DNA of 64,000 bases from Lachnospiraceae bacterium UBA5899. Lineage in GTDB: Bacteria > Bacillota > Clostridia > Lachnospirales > Lachnospiraceae. A model generated the notes under the pieces. The model did no database searches, was not told where the DNA came from, and worked only from the letters and a program-made list of their open reading frames with translations. Below are positions 25,664 to 34,409 of this stretch, in pieces (positions within the stretch are counted from its first letter, which is position 1; the number at the start of each line of letters is the position of its first letter). The stretch spans positions 5,116-69,115 of the forward strand of contig DJEL01000017.1 in NCBI GenBank assembly GCA_002432425.1, in the 5' to 3' direction. Both the position numbers and the translations under genes were made by a program.

Positions 25664-26703
25664 TGCTACCGGATGGCAGTACGCGGGCAAAACAAGTGGA
25701 TAAAATCGTGACAGAAGGAAAAGAACTGGGCGTTCATCTCTATATGTGTACCGGTGGCGAACCCATGGTAAAGTGGAATGAAATCGCCAGACTGGCGGAA
25801 AAACATGATGACTGCTTCTTTGCCCTGTATTCCAATTCGACCCTGATTACCGAAGAAGTGTGCAGGCAGGTGCAGAAGCTGGGAAATGTTACGTTTATGT
25901 TGTCCATTGAGGGCACGCCCGATACCAATGACGCCCGGAGAGGGGAAGGACACTATGCGGCAGCCATGCGTGCCATGGACCTTCTGAAGGAATACGGCAT
26001 TATTTTCGGCACTTCCATCTGTTATACGAGGGACAATATCGAGGCGGTTACCTCCGATGAATTCTTGCGGATGTTAGCGGACAAGGGTGCCCATTTTGGT
26101 TTCTATTTCCACTTTATGCCGGTCGGAAACAATGCGGTTCCGGAGCTGATGCCGACCCCGGAACAGAGACGGTATATGATACACCGCATACGGGAAATCC
26201 GCTCCGACAAATCGGACATTCCGTTTTATCCCATGGACTTCCAGAATGACGGCGAATACGTGGGCGGCTGCATTGCAGGCGGCAGAAACTACTTCCACAT
26301 CAATTCCAACGGCGATGCGGAGCCTTGTGTATTTATTCATTTTTCCAATACGAATATTAAAACCAATACCATTCTGGAAATGCTGCAGAGTCCGCTGTTC
26401 ATGGCATATCATGAGGGACAGCCGTTCAACAGAAACCACTTAAGACCCTGCCCCATGCTGGAAAATCCCGACTTGCTGGTGCAGATGGTACATGCAACCG
26501 GAGCACACCAGACCAATGTGGAGTCCCCGGAGTCGGTGGAGCATTTATGTGAGAAATGTAAAAAATATGCAGAGGACTGGAAGCCGGTGGCAGAGGAAGA
26601 ATGGAGCAAGGAGAAGCACACAAGACCTGCTTACGAGAATTACACCGAAGAAAAAAGGCTGCACCCGGAGCTGGCAGCCTTTGAAAAAGCAGAAGTAAAA
26701 TAA
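25663..26703 (+). CDS. Radical SAM protein lacking the N-terminal cluster motif (truncated)
   Basis: A 346-residue protein. The body matches a radical SAM family: TGGEPMVKWNEI, SIEGTPDTNDARRGEG, FHFMPVGNNAVPELMPT, GGCIAGGRNYFHINSNGD, and a C-terminal C...HLCEKCKKYA region that may hold an auxiliary Fe-S cluster. The essential CxxxCxxC loop, which should lie about 20-30 residues before GKELGVHLYMCTGGEP, is absent; the ORF starts just after that point and no such motif occurs in-frame upstream. It is therefore probably an inactive remnant fused by deletion to the XRE gene. Confidence 0.75.
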   Translation: MLPDGSTRAKQVDKIVTEGKELGVHLYMCTGGEPMVKWNEIARLAEKHDDCFFALYSNSTLITEEVCRQVQKLGNVTFMLSIEGTPDTNDARRGEGHYAAAMRAMDLLKEYGIIFGTSICYTRDNIEAVTSDEFLRMLADKGAHFGFYFHFMPVGNNAVPELMPTPEQRRYMIHRIREIRSDKSDIPFYPMDFQNDGEYVGGCIAGGRNYFHINSNGDAEPCVFIHFSNTNIKTNTILEMLQSPLFMAYHEGQPFNRNHLRPCPMLENPDLLVQMVHATGAHQTNVESPESVEHLCEKCKKYAEDWKPVAEEEWSKEKHTRPAYENYTEEKRLHPELAAFEKAEVK

Positions 26704-26709
26704 AATTCT

Positions 26710-27879
26710 TTATCCGCGCAGCAGCAATTCTTTTTCCACTACTTTGCCGTCCCGGTAATAGATGCGGGGAACGCGCTTGCTGACGGCGCAGGTCAGCTCG
26801 TAGGGAATGGTGCCTGCCAGAGCGGCCAGGTCGTTGATGGAATTGCGGCGGCCGAAAATTTCCACTTCGCTGCCCACATCCACGCCCATTTTGTCGGTCA
26901 AATCAATCATACACATGTCCATGCAGATTTTACCGCGCTGGGGAACCGGACCCTCGGAGGTCATCAGGCTGCAGCGGTTGGACAGGCAGCGGAAAAAGCC
27001 GTCTGCATAACCGTAGGGAATAACTCCCATGCGGGTCTTTTTGTCGGTGACATAAATGCCGCCGTAGCTGACAGCCGTACCGGCGGGATAGGTCTTGATG
27101 GTGCTGACGGTCGCTTTTAAGCTCATGACCGGCAGGAGTCCCAATTCCTCGGCAAATTCCCCGTAACCGTACAGAAGCAGTCCCGGACGGACCATGTCCA
27201 GCCAGGTTTCGGGGTAGCGGGCTACGGCGCCGGTGTTGGCGCAGTGGCGGATTAAAAAGCGTCTGCCCAGTTTTTCCTCAACTTTAGAAATAACGTCCGT
27301 AAATAATTGGAACTGATGTCTGGTGTAAGCCTCGCACTGTTCGCCCGGTTCATCGGAAACGGCGAAGTGGGTGAAGATGCCTTCCGCATCCAGTCCCGGC
27401 AGGGAACAGCCTTCGCAGATGCCTTCCACACCGGTATCAAAATAATCGCCGTCGCACAGGTAACCGAGACGGGACATGCCGGTGTCCACCTTGATGTGGA
27501 TTTTAAGGGTGCCGCCCAGACGGACGGCTTCTTCGCTGTATTCCAGGGCTTTTGCCTTGCAGGTAACCGCCTGGGTGATGTTGTACCTGATAAGCTGGCC
27601 GACCTGTTCCTTCGGCGTGTGGCCTAAGATTAAAATCGGCATGGTAATGTCATTGTGGCGAAGCTCAACGGCTTCATCAATGCTGCTGACGGCTAAGTAG
27701 TCCGCATGCATTTCCTGTAAAAGCCGGCTGACCTGCACGGAACCGTGTCCGTAGGCATCCGCTTTTACCACTCCTAAAAACTTCACATCTGCGCCAATTC
27801 GCTTGCGCAGAACCGTATAATTATGGGCAAGGGCGTCAAGGTCGATTTCCGCCCAGGTTCTTTTCAAAGTAGAGTCCAT
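26710..27879 (-). CDS. alr: Alanine racemase
   Basis: A 389-residue PLP enzyme converting L- to D-alanine for peptidoglycan. The PLP lysine is Lys39 in VVKADAYGHG; the catalytic tyrosine lies in AVSYGGIY near residue 264; RHCANTGAV and DMVRPGLLLYGY are conserved. ATG at 27879 was chosen over 27924 because GGAG sits 7 bases upstream and the family start MDSTLKRTWAEIDL is typical. It lies 6 bases from the convergent radical SAM gene. A single gene with its own promoter region shared divergently with the MATE gene. Confidence 0.95.
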   Translation of the reverse strand: MDSTLKRTWAEIDLDALAHNYTVLRKRIGADVKFLGVVKADAYGHGSVQVSRLLQEMHADYLAVSSIDEAVELRHNDITMPILILGHTPKEQVGQLIRYNITQAVTCKAKALEYSEEAVRLGGTLKIHIKVDTGMSRLGYLCDGDYFDTGVEGICEGCSLPGLDAEGIFTHFAVSDEPGEQCEAYTRHQFQLFTDVISKVEEKLGRRFLIRHCANTGAVARYPETWLDMVRPGLLLYGYGEFAEELGLLPVMSLKATVSTIKTYPAGTAVSYGGIYVTDKKTRMGVIPYGYADGFFRCLSNRCSLMTSEGPVPQRGKICMDMCMIDLTDKMGVDVGSEVEIFGRRNSINDLAALAGTIPYELTCAVSKRVPRIYYRDGKVVEKELLLRG

Positions 27880-27964
27880 AAAATCTCCAAGCCTTTCCGT
27901 AGATTTTCTTTCATCATACCACATTTTACTTTTCTGATGTCATAAAAAATTCACAAAAAATATC

Positions 27965-27993
27965 TTGCAATTTTGTTGTCTTTGCTGTATATA
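27965..27993 (+). promoter_or_regulatory. Probable promoter of the MATE transporter
   Basis: TTGCAA, 17-base spacer, TATATA; transcription would start about 75 bases before the MATE start codon. The divergent alr promoter must lie in the same 189-base gap. Confidence 0.55.
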
Positions 27994-28068
27994 TTCATGG
28001 TTGGAAATGAATAAAACAATTTTTGACAAACAAATAAAGAGATACCCAAATATGGAGGAAGGATAATT

Positions 28069-29436
28069 ATGACCAAGGATTTAACCAATGGAAATCCCAT
28101 GAAACTGATACTGAATTTTGCGATTCCCCTGCTGTTCGGTTTTTTATTCCAGCAGTTTTACAATCTGGTGGACACCATGATCGTGGGCCGCTTTTTAGGC
28201 GTGGACGATTTGGCGGCCGTAGGTGCGACCGGTTCCATTAACTTCTTGGTCATAGGCTTCTGCATGGGTGTCTGCAACGGCTTTGCCATCCCCGTTTCCC
28301 ATAAATTCGGCGCCCAGGATTATGTGGGCATGCGCAGATATGTGGCAAACTGCGTATGGCTGGGCATTATTTTTTCCGCGGTCATGACCGTGGCAACAGC
28401 GGTGTTCTGCCGGGATATTTTAATCTGGATGAAAACGCCGGACAACATCATAGACGGTGCTTACACCTATATTTTTATTATATTCTTAGGCATTCCCACG
28501 GTTTATTTATATAATATTGTGGCAGGTGTTATCCGTGCCACCGGGGACAGCAAAACACCGGTCATCTTTCTGGTGCTTTCCTCCATTATCAACATTGTGC
28601 TGGATCTGTACTTTATCATCAATTTGCACATGGGGGTGGCGGGAGCTGCCTGGGCCACCGTGATTGCCCAGGGTGTTTCCGGCATGGCGTGCCTGATTTA
28701 TATGGTGAAAAAATTTGAAATTCTGCGCATCCGTAAAGAAGAATGGGCTATGGACGGTCGTATGATGCTGTCTTTGTGCGGGATGGGCGTGCCTATGGGA
28801 CTGCAGTATTCCATCACGGCAATCGGCAGTGTTATCCTGCAGACCGCAGCCAATACCTTGGGCTCAGCAGCGGTGGCAGCCATGACGGCGGGCGGCAGAA
28901 TTGTCAACTTTTTGGCTTGCCCTTATGATGCTATGGGCTCCACCATGGCAACCTACGGCGGACAGAATGTGGGTGCCGGAAAGTTAGAGCGTATCGGCAA
29001 GGGCTTAAAATCCTGCGTGATTTTGGGAGCTGTTTATTCTGCCATGGCACTCTTGATTGCCATGTTCCTCGGGGACACCCTGGCAACCCTTTTCGTGGAA
29101 AAGGACGAGTTAAGCATCATCGGGGATGTGCACAAGTTCCTGCTTTTAAACACCCTGTTCTTCTTCCCGCTTGCACTGGTCAACATTATCCGTTTCTTAA
29201 TTCAGGGCATGGGCTTCCCGAAGTTTGCCATTTTAGCTGGTGTGTTTGAAATGGTGGCAAGGTCGATTGCAGGATTTGGACTGGTGCCTTTTATCGGTTT
29301 TACCGGCGTGTGTCTCGGCAGCCCCATCGCCTGGATAATGGCGGATATTTTCCTTATTCCGGCATATTTCCATGTAAGCAAGACCCTGCGAAAGCGGATG
29401 CCGCAAAAGGAAGAGCCGGTGAATGCAGCCGGCTGA
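28069..29436 (+). CDS. MATE family efflux transporter
   Basis: A 455-residue protein with 12 helices in two related halves, of the NorM/DinF-like MATE type. FNQL-equivalent segments (LLFGFLFQQFYNLVDTMIVGRFLG and its counterpart VPMGLQYSITAIGSV) are clear, and an RATGDSKTPV loop in the first half is typical. It exports drugs or metabolites in exchange for Na+ or H+. GGAGGAAGG lies before the ATG. Monocistronic; no terminator could be identified directly after it. Confidence 0.93.
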   Translation: MTKDLTNGNPMKLILNFAIPLLFGFLFQQFYNLVDTMIVGRFLGVDDLAAVGATGSINFLVIGFCMGVCNGFAIPVSHKFGAQDYVGMRRYVANCVWLGIIFSAVMTVATAVFCRDILIWMKTPDNIIDGAYTYIFIIFLGIPTVYLYNIVAGVIRATGDSKTPVIFLVLSSIINIVLDLYFIINLHMGVAGAAWATVIAQGVSGMACLIYMVKKFEILRIRKEEWAMDGRMMLSLCGMGVPMGLQYSITAIGSVILQTAANTLGSAAVAAMTAGGRIVNFLACPYDAMGSTMATYGGQNVGAGKLERIGKGLKSCVILGAVYSAMALLIAMFLGDTLATLFVEKDELSIIGDVHKFLLLNTLFFFPLALVNIIRFLIQGMGFPKFAILAGVFEMVARSIAGFGLVPFIGFTGVCLGSPIAWIMADIFLIPAYFHVSKTLRKRMPQKEEPVNAAG

Positions 29437-29492
29437 CAAAATCATGCATGAAAAACAGGTGAAAAACAGATGTAAAAAATAGGTAAAAGTGA

Positions 29493-29521
29493 TTGACGAA
29501 TTGAATTTTTTCTGATACATT
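29493..29521 (+). promoter_or_regulatory. Promoter of the polyamine operon
   Basis: TTGACG (5 of 6), exactly 17 bases, TACATT (4 of 6). It predicts a transcript starting near 29528 with a leader of about 355 bases before speA. Confidence 0.65.
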
Positions 29522-29545
29522 TTTTATCAATGGAAAACGGTATAG

Positions 29546-29678
29546 ATTATTAGAGGGATTCCAGGTAAATTTTCCACATTATTGATAGAGCGAAAGCTTG
29601 TTTTGAAACATATCATATTTGCAAAACGATCAATAAGAGTAGTAAAAGTGAAATATTTGCTATATAGACTCTAATAAT
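29546..29678 (+). promoter_or_regulatory. Structured leader element of the polyamine operon (candidate cis-RNA)
   Basis: Nested complementary segments: ATTATTAGAG (29546-29555) with CTCTAATAAT (29669-29678); TTATTGAT (about 29579-29586) with ATCAATAA (about 29629-29636); and GTTTTG with CAAAAC inside. The arms are in the right order for one long branched stem. It does not fit any riboswitch consensus I know. It precedes an intrinsic terminator and lies wholly in the 5' leader, so regulation by attenuation is a fair inference. Confidence 0.5.
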
Positions 29679-29752
29679 TAAGTATCGAATGAAAATGCAC
29701 AAACGAAATTCTTCCGGGCAGCCTTTGGGTGAGACGGGGGTATTTGGAATGA

Positions 29753-29795
29753 AGACGCAAATTTGCAAATGGGTATGCAGATTGCGTCTTTTTGT
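29753..29795 (+). terminator. Intrinsic terminator inside the polyamine operon leader
   Basis: Stem AGACGCAA / TTGCGTCT with a 21-base apical region and five T residues, 88 bases before the speA start codon. Because it is downstream of the predicted promoter and upstream of the first gene, it would act as an attenuator unless bypassed. Confidence 0.75.
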
Positions 29796-29882
29796 TATGT
29801 CTGAATGTTATGCCTAAAATGGTTATGCAAAAAAGCGGGAGACAAAAAGCGCAGGACTTCACGGGACGAGGAGAGTTGAGGA

Positions 29883-31340
29883 ATGAATCAGAACAGAGCG
29901 CCTATTTATGAGGCATTGGAACAATTCCGGAAAAATAAGGTAGTGCCCTTTGATGTGCCGGGGCACAAGAGAGGCAGGGGCAACCCGGAGCTGGTGCAGT
30001 TATTGGGAAAACAGTGCGTGGAACTGGATGTGAATTCCATGAAGCCGCTTGACAATCTCTGTCATCCGATTTCCGTTATCAAGGAAGCGGAGGAGCTGGC
30101 GGCGGAGGCGTTCGGCGCATCCCATGCATTTTTAATGGTGGGAGGCACCACCTCAGCGGTACAGTCCATGGTGCTGACGGCATGCAAAAAAGGAGAAAAA
30201 ATCATCCTGCCCCGCAATGTGCACCGGAGTGTGATTAACGCACTGGTTGTGAACGGCGCCACGCCGATTTACGTCAATCCCGATGTGGACAAAAAGCTGG
30301 GTATTGCGCTCGGAATGAAGATTTCCCAGGTGGAAAAAGCGATAGAGGACAACCCGGATGCGGTGGCAATTTTAGTGAATAATCCCACCTATTACGGTAT
30401 CTGCTCCAACTTAAAAAAGATTGTGGAAATCGCCCATGCCCACAACATGCTGGTGCTGGTGGACGAAGCCCACGGAACCCATTTTTATTTTGGAGAAAAC
30501 ATGCCCATTACGGCAATGGCGGCGGGAGCGGACATGGCATCCGTCAGCATGCACAAGTCGGGAGGCAGCCTGACCCAGAGCTCGTTTCTTTTAACGGGGC
30601 CCAATGTCAGCGCCGGTTATGTGCGGCAGGTCATCAACCTGACCCAGACCACCAGTGCTTCCTACCTGCTTTTAGCAAGCCTCGATATTTCCCGCAGAAA
30701 TCTGGCGCTCCGCGGCAAAGAAGCCTTTGAAGAGGTGGAAAAAATTGCTGCCTATGCCCGGAATGAAATCAACAAAATAGACGGCTATTATGCCTACGGG
30801 GAAGAACTCATAAACGGCGACAGCATCTATGATTTTGATACCACGAAGCTGACGGTTTATACGCTGGACATCGGACTGGCGGGCATCGAAGTATACGATA
30901 AACTCAGGGATGAATACGACATCCAGTTGGAACTCGGTGACATCGGCAACATTTTAGCCTATATTTCCATCGGCGACCGCATGAGGGAAACGGAGCGTCT
31001 GGTCAGTGCCCTGTATGACATCCGCCGCCGTTACAAAAAGGACAGAACCGGTCTGTTTGACCATGAATATATCAATCCTTCCGTGGTGATGACCCCTCAG
31101 GAAGCGTTCTATGCGGAAAAGGAAGAAATGATACCCATCCGGGAAACCAACGGCAGGATTTGTACGGAATTTGTGATGTGTTATCCGCCCGGCATCCCCA
31201 TTCTGGCGCCCGGCGAACGCATTACGCAGGAAATCATCGACTATATTGTCTATGCAAAAGATAAAGGCTGCTCCATGACGGGACCGGAGGATGAGACCAT
31301 TGAACGTCTCAACGTTATCCGGGAAGCCACGCTGTATTAG
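29883..31340 (+). CDS. speA: PLP-dependent arginine (Orn/Lys/Arg) decarboxylase
   Basis: A 485-residue fold-type I decarboxylase. Lys225 in SVSMHKSGGS is the PLP Schiff-base lysine; LVDEAHGTHF holds the ring-stacking and Asp contacts; the C-terminal domain contains PPGIPILAPGE. Family members act on arginine, ornithine or lysine. The agmatinase gene two positions downstream makes arginine-to-agmatine the most likely reaction. AGGAG precedes the ATG. It is the first gene of a tightly packed operon (speA-speE-speB-CASDH-CASDC). Confidence 0.92.
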   Translation: MNQNRAPIYEALEQFRKNKVVPFDVPGHKRGRGNPELVQLLGKQCVELDVNSMKPLDNLCHPISVIKEAEELAAEAFGASHAFLMVGGTTSAVQSMVLTACKKGEKIILPRNVHRSVINALVVNGATPIYVNPDVDKKLGIALGMKISQVEKAIEDNPDAVAILVNNPTYYGICSNLKKIVEIAHAHNMLVLVDEAHGTHFYFGENMPITAMAAGADMASVSMHKSGGSLTQSSFLLTGPNVSAGYVRQVINLTQTTSASYLLLASLDISRRNLALRGKEAFEEVEKIAAYARNEINKIDGYYAYGEELINGDSIYDFDTTKLTVYTLDIGLAGIEVYDKLRDEYDIQLELGDIGNILAYISIGDRMRETERLVSALYDIRRRYKKDRTGLFDHEYINPSVVMTPQEAFYAEKEEMIPIRETNGRICTEFVMCYPPGIPILAPGERITQEIIDYIVYAKDKGCSMTGPEDETIERLNVIREATLY

Positions 31341-31352
31341 AGGAGGAGAAAA

Positions 31353-32216
31353 ATGGAATTCTGGTTTTCTGAATTACATACGCCGAATGTAAAATTTTCG
31401 GTGAAGGTGGATCGCCAGCTCTATTCGGAGGAAAACGAATACGTGCGGCTGGACATTTTTGACTCGCCGGAGCTGGGCAGGTTTCTCGCCATTGACGGCT
31501 ATATCATTTTAACGGAACGGGACGAATTTATTTACCATGAAATGCTGACCCATATTCCCATGGCAGTGCACCCGGACCCGGAAAAAATTCTGGTGTTCGG
31601 TGCGGGAGACGGCGGCGTGGTGAGGGAGCTTTTAAAGTATCCCGATGTGAAAAAAATCGATATGGTGGAGGTAAACGAAGGCGTGGTGGAAGCCAGCAAG
31701 AAATATCTGCCGTTCACCGCATCGGGACTTACCGACCCGCGAGTGACCATTTATACGGAAAACTGCCTCCGCTACATCCGCCACATTGAACAGGAATATG
31801 ATGTGATTATTGTGGACTCCGCCGGTTTTTACGGACCGGGAGAAAGCCTGCTTTCCCGTGAATTTTACGGAAGCTGCTACAAGGCGCTGAAAGAGGACGG
31901 CATTATGGTGAACCAGCACCAAAGCCCTTTTTACGATGAGGACAGACTGGAAACCCAGAAGGCGCACAAGCGCATCGTGGAGAGCTTTCCCATCAGCCGC
32001 GTGTACCAGGCGCACATTCCGTCCTATCCTTCCGGCTACTGGCTGTTTGGATTTGCTTCCAAGAAGTACCACCCGGTGAAGGATTTGAAGACGAAGCACT
32101 GGAAAAACTTAGGCATCGAAACCCGTTATTACACCACAAACCTGCACAAGGGTTGCTTTGCCCTGCCGGCATATGTGGAACAGATGCTTGAGGATGTGGA
32201 AAACATTCCCGATTAA
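31353..32216 (+). CDS. speE: Spermidine synthase (polyamine aminopropyltransferase)
   Basis: A 287-residue soluble enzyme transferring the aminopropyl group of decarboxylated AdoMet to putrescine. Motifs: LAIDGYIILTERDEF, ILVFGAGDGGVVREL (nucleotide loop), IIVDSAGFYGPGESL and NQHQSPFYD. The Asp of the usual DSSDP motif is present, but the motif reads VDSAGFYGP, a variation at the putrescine side. It is 12 bases behind speA. Needs SpeD from the cluster at 5037, since none is in this operon. Confidence 0.93.
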   Translation: MEFWFSELHTPNVKFSVKVDRQLYSEENEYVRLDIFDSPELGRFLAIDGYIILTERDEFIYHEMLTHIPMAVHPDPEKILVFGAGDGGVVRELLKYPDVKKIDMVEVNEGVVEASKKYLPFTASGLTDPRVTIYTENCLRYIRHIEQEYDVIIVDSAGFYGPGESLLSREFYGSCYKALKEDGIMVNQHQSPFYDEDRLETQKAHKRIVESFPISRVYQAHIPSYPSGYWLFGFASKKYHPVKDLKTKHWKNLGIETRYYTTNLHKGCFALPAYVEQMLEDVENIPD

Positions 32217-32271
32217 ACAGGACACAGTGGATTTCCGGCAAACGCCGCCGGAACCGGAAAAGGAGAATAAC

Positions 32272-33147
32272 ATGCTGCAACAGAATATCGAAACTTTTAT
32301 CGGCTGTGATGCGGAGTACGAAGAAGCGGAAATTGTCCTCTTCGGAGTGCCCTTTGACTCCACCACATCTTACCGTCCGGGCACCCGCTTCGGAAGCAAG
32401 ACAATACGAAGTGAGTCCTACGGACTGGAAACCTACAGCCCCTATCAGGACGAAGACCTGACGGATTACCGGGTGTTTGACAGCGGTGACATCGAGCTTT
32501 GCATGGGAAACAGTGAAAAAGCCCTGCAGGCAATTTCGGAGCGGACAGCCACGATTTTGGCGGACGGCAAGCTGCCGTTCATGATAGGCGGGGAGCATCT
32601 GGTCACCCTCGGCGCATTCCGGGAAGTATATCAAAAATACCCGGACGTCTGCATTGTGCATTTTGATGCCCACACGGATTTGCGGGAGGATTATCTGGGA
32701 GAGCCCCTTTCACATGCCTGCGTTATCCGCAGATGCCATGACTACGTGGGAGACGGACGGATTTTCCAGTTCGGCATCCGTTCCGGTGACCGCAGCGAAT
32801 TTGTCTGGGCAAGGGAAGGACACACGTTTTTGCATCCCTTCGACTTAAACAATCTGCAGGAGGCGGTGAAAAAAATCGGGGACAGACCGGTGTATTTTAC
32901 CATTGATTTGGATGTGCTGGATGTGTCCGTATTCCCGGGTACCGGCACCCCGGAGGCGGGAGGCGTCACGTTCATGGAGCTTTTGCAGGCAATAAGGGAA
33001 GTATGCGGCGGCCTGCACATTGTGGGCTGCGATGTAAACGAATTAAATCCCATGCTGGACAACAGCGGGGCTTCCACAGCGGTGGCATGCAAGGTGGTCA
33101 GGGAATTTCTGCTGGCACTGCTTAGTAAAAACAGAAAAGGAGAGTAA
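32272..33147 (+). CDS. speB: Agmatinase
   Basis: A 291-residue ureohydrolase turning agmatine into putrescine and urea. Mn-binding motifs are complete: GGEHLVTLGA, VHFDAHTDLREDY and TIDLDVLDVS. The start ATG 32272 with AGGAG 6 bases upstream was preferred over an upstream in-frame ATG at 32158 that lies inside speE. Placed between speE and the carboxyspermidine genes, it supplies putrescine to both routes. No urease gene is in the window. Confidence 0.93.
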   Translation: MLQQNIETFIGCDAEYEEAEIVLFGVPFDSTTSYRPGTRFGSKTIRSESYGLETYSPYQDEDLTDYRVFDSGDIELCMGNSEKALQAISERTATILADGKLPFMIGGEHLVTLGAFREVYQKYPDVCIVHFDAHTDLREDYLGEPLSHACVIRRCHDYVGDGRIFQFGIRSGDRSEFVWAREGHTFLHPFDLNNLQEAVKKIGDRPVYFTIDLDVLDVSVFPGTGTPEAGGVTFMELLQAIREVCGGLHIVGCDVNELNPMLDNSGASTAVACKVVREFLLALLSKNRKGE

Positions 33148-33149
33148 AA

Positions 33150-34409
33150 ATGGGTAAAGTTTTAGTAATCGGCTGCGGTGGCGTTGCGGGCGTCGCTATT
33201 CAGAAATGTGCACAGAATGACACGGTGTTTGACGAAATCGTCATCGCCTCCCGTACCGTAAGCAAGTGCGATGCGCTGGCGGAAAAATTAAAGGGAAAGA
33301 CAAAAGCGGTTATCTCCACGGCGCAGGTGGATGCGGACAATGTGGAGGAGCTGGTGGCTCTGATTAACCGGGTGAAGCCCGATATTGTGCTGAATTTAGC
33401 GCTTCCTTATCAGGATTTAACCATCATGGACGCCTGCCTGAAGACCGGCGTGGACTATGTGGACACCGCCAACTACGAAGCAGAGGATACCAATGACCCC
33501 GAATGGCGTAAAATTTACGAGGAACGCTGCAAGGAAAAAGGCTTTACGGCGTATTTTGACTATTCCTGGCAGTGGGCATACCGCAAGAAATTTGAAGAAG
33601 CGGGCATTACCGGTCTTTTGGGCACCGGCTTTGACCCCGGTGTAACCAGCGTATTTTCCGCTTATGCCTTAAAGCATTATTTTGACGAAATCCACTACAT
33701 CGACATTCTGGACTGCAACGGCGGCGACCACGGTTATCCCTTTGCCACCAACTTTAACCCGGAAATCAATCTTCGTGAGGTTTCCGCAAACGGTTCTTAC
33801 TGGGAAAACGGCCACTGGGTGGAAACCGAACCCATGGAAATCAAGAGAGAGTACAATTTTGACGGCGTGGGAATGAAAGATATGTATTTACTGCACCACG
33901 AAGAAATTGAGTCTTTGGCAGAAAATATTCCCGGCGTAAAGCGCATCCGTTTCTTTATGACCTTCGGACAGAGCTATCTTACCCATATGAAGTGTCTGGA
34001 AAATGTGGGCATGCTGCGCACGAACCCGGTGATGTACGAAGGAAGGGAAATTGTTCCCATCCAGTTTTTGAAGGCGCTGCTGCCTGACCCGGCATCCTTA
34101 GGACCCCGTACCGTGGGAAAAACCAACATCGGCTGTATTTTTACCGGTGTGAAGGACGGCGTGGAGAAATCCATTTATATTTACAATGTGTGCGACCATC
34201 AGGAATGTTACAAGGAAGTGGGCTCCCAGGCGATTTCCTATACCACCGGCGTGCCTGCCATGATTGGCACCATGATGGTGCTCACGGGACAGTGGAAAAA
34301 GCCCGGTGTGTTCAATGTGGAAGAATTTGACCCAGACCCTTATATGGAAGCCCTGAACAAATGGGGACTTCCCTGGGTAGTGGATGAAAATCCGGTGCTG
34401 GTACCATGA
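33150..34409 (+). CDS. Carboxy(nor)spermidine dehydrogenase (saccharopine dehydrogenase family)
   Basis: A 419-residue NADPH-dependent enzyme. It begins with the dinucleotide loop VLVIGCGGVAGVAI; LALPYQDLTIMDACLKTGVDYVDTANYE is the family's active-site strand. CASDH condenses aspartate semialdehyde with putrescine (or diaminopropane) and reduces the imine to carboxyspermidine. Identification rests on the family and on the decarboxylase gene that overlaps its end by 4 bases. Starts 2 bases after speB. Confidence 0.9.
   Translation: MGKVLVIGCGGVAGVAIQKCAQNDTVFDEIVIASRTVSKCDALAEKLKGKTKAVISTAQVDADNVEELVALINRVKPDIVLNLALPYQDLTIMDACLKTGVDYVDTANYEAEDTNDPEWRKIYEERCKEKGFTAYFDYSWQWAYRKKFEEAGITGLLGTGFDPGVTSVFSAYALKHYFDEIHYIDILDCNGGDHGYPFATNFNPEINLREVSANGSYWENGHWVETEPMEIKREYNFDGVGMKDMYLLHHEEIESLAENIPGVKRIRFFMTFGQSYLTHMKCLENVGMLRTNPVMYEGREIVPIQFLKALLPDPASLGPRTVGKTNIGCIFTGVKDGVEKSIYIYNVCDHQECYKEVGSQAISYTTGVPAMIGTMMVLTGQWKKPGVFNVEEFDPDPYMEALNKWGLPWVVDENPVLVP

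Noticed and set aside
29528..29882. Known riboswitch class (guanidine, lysine, c-di-AMP, SAM) in the polyamine leader
   Set aside because: None of the conserved core words of these classes could be matched in order.
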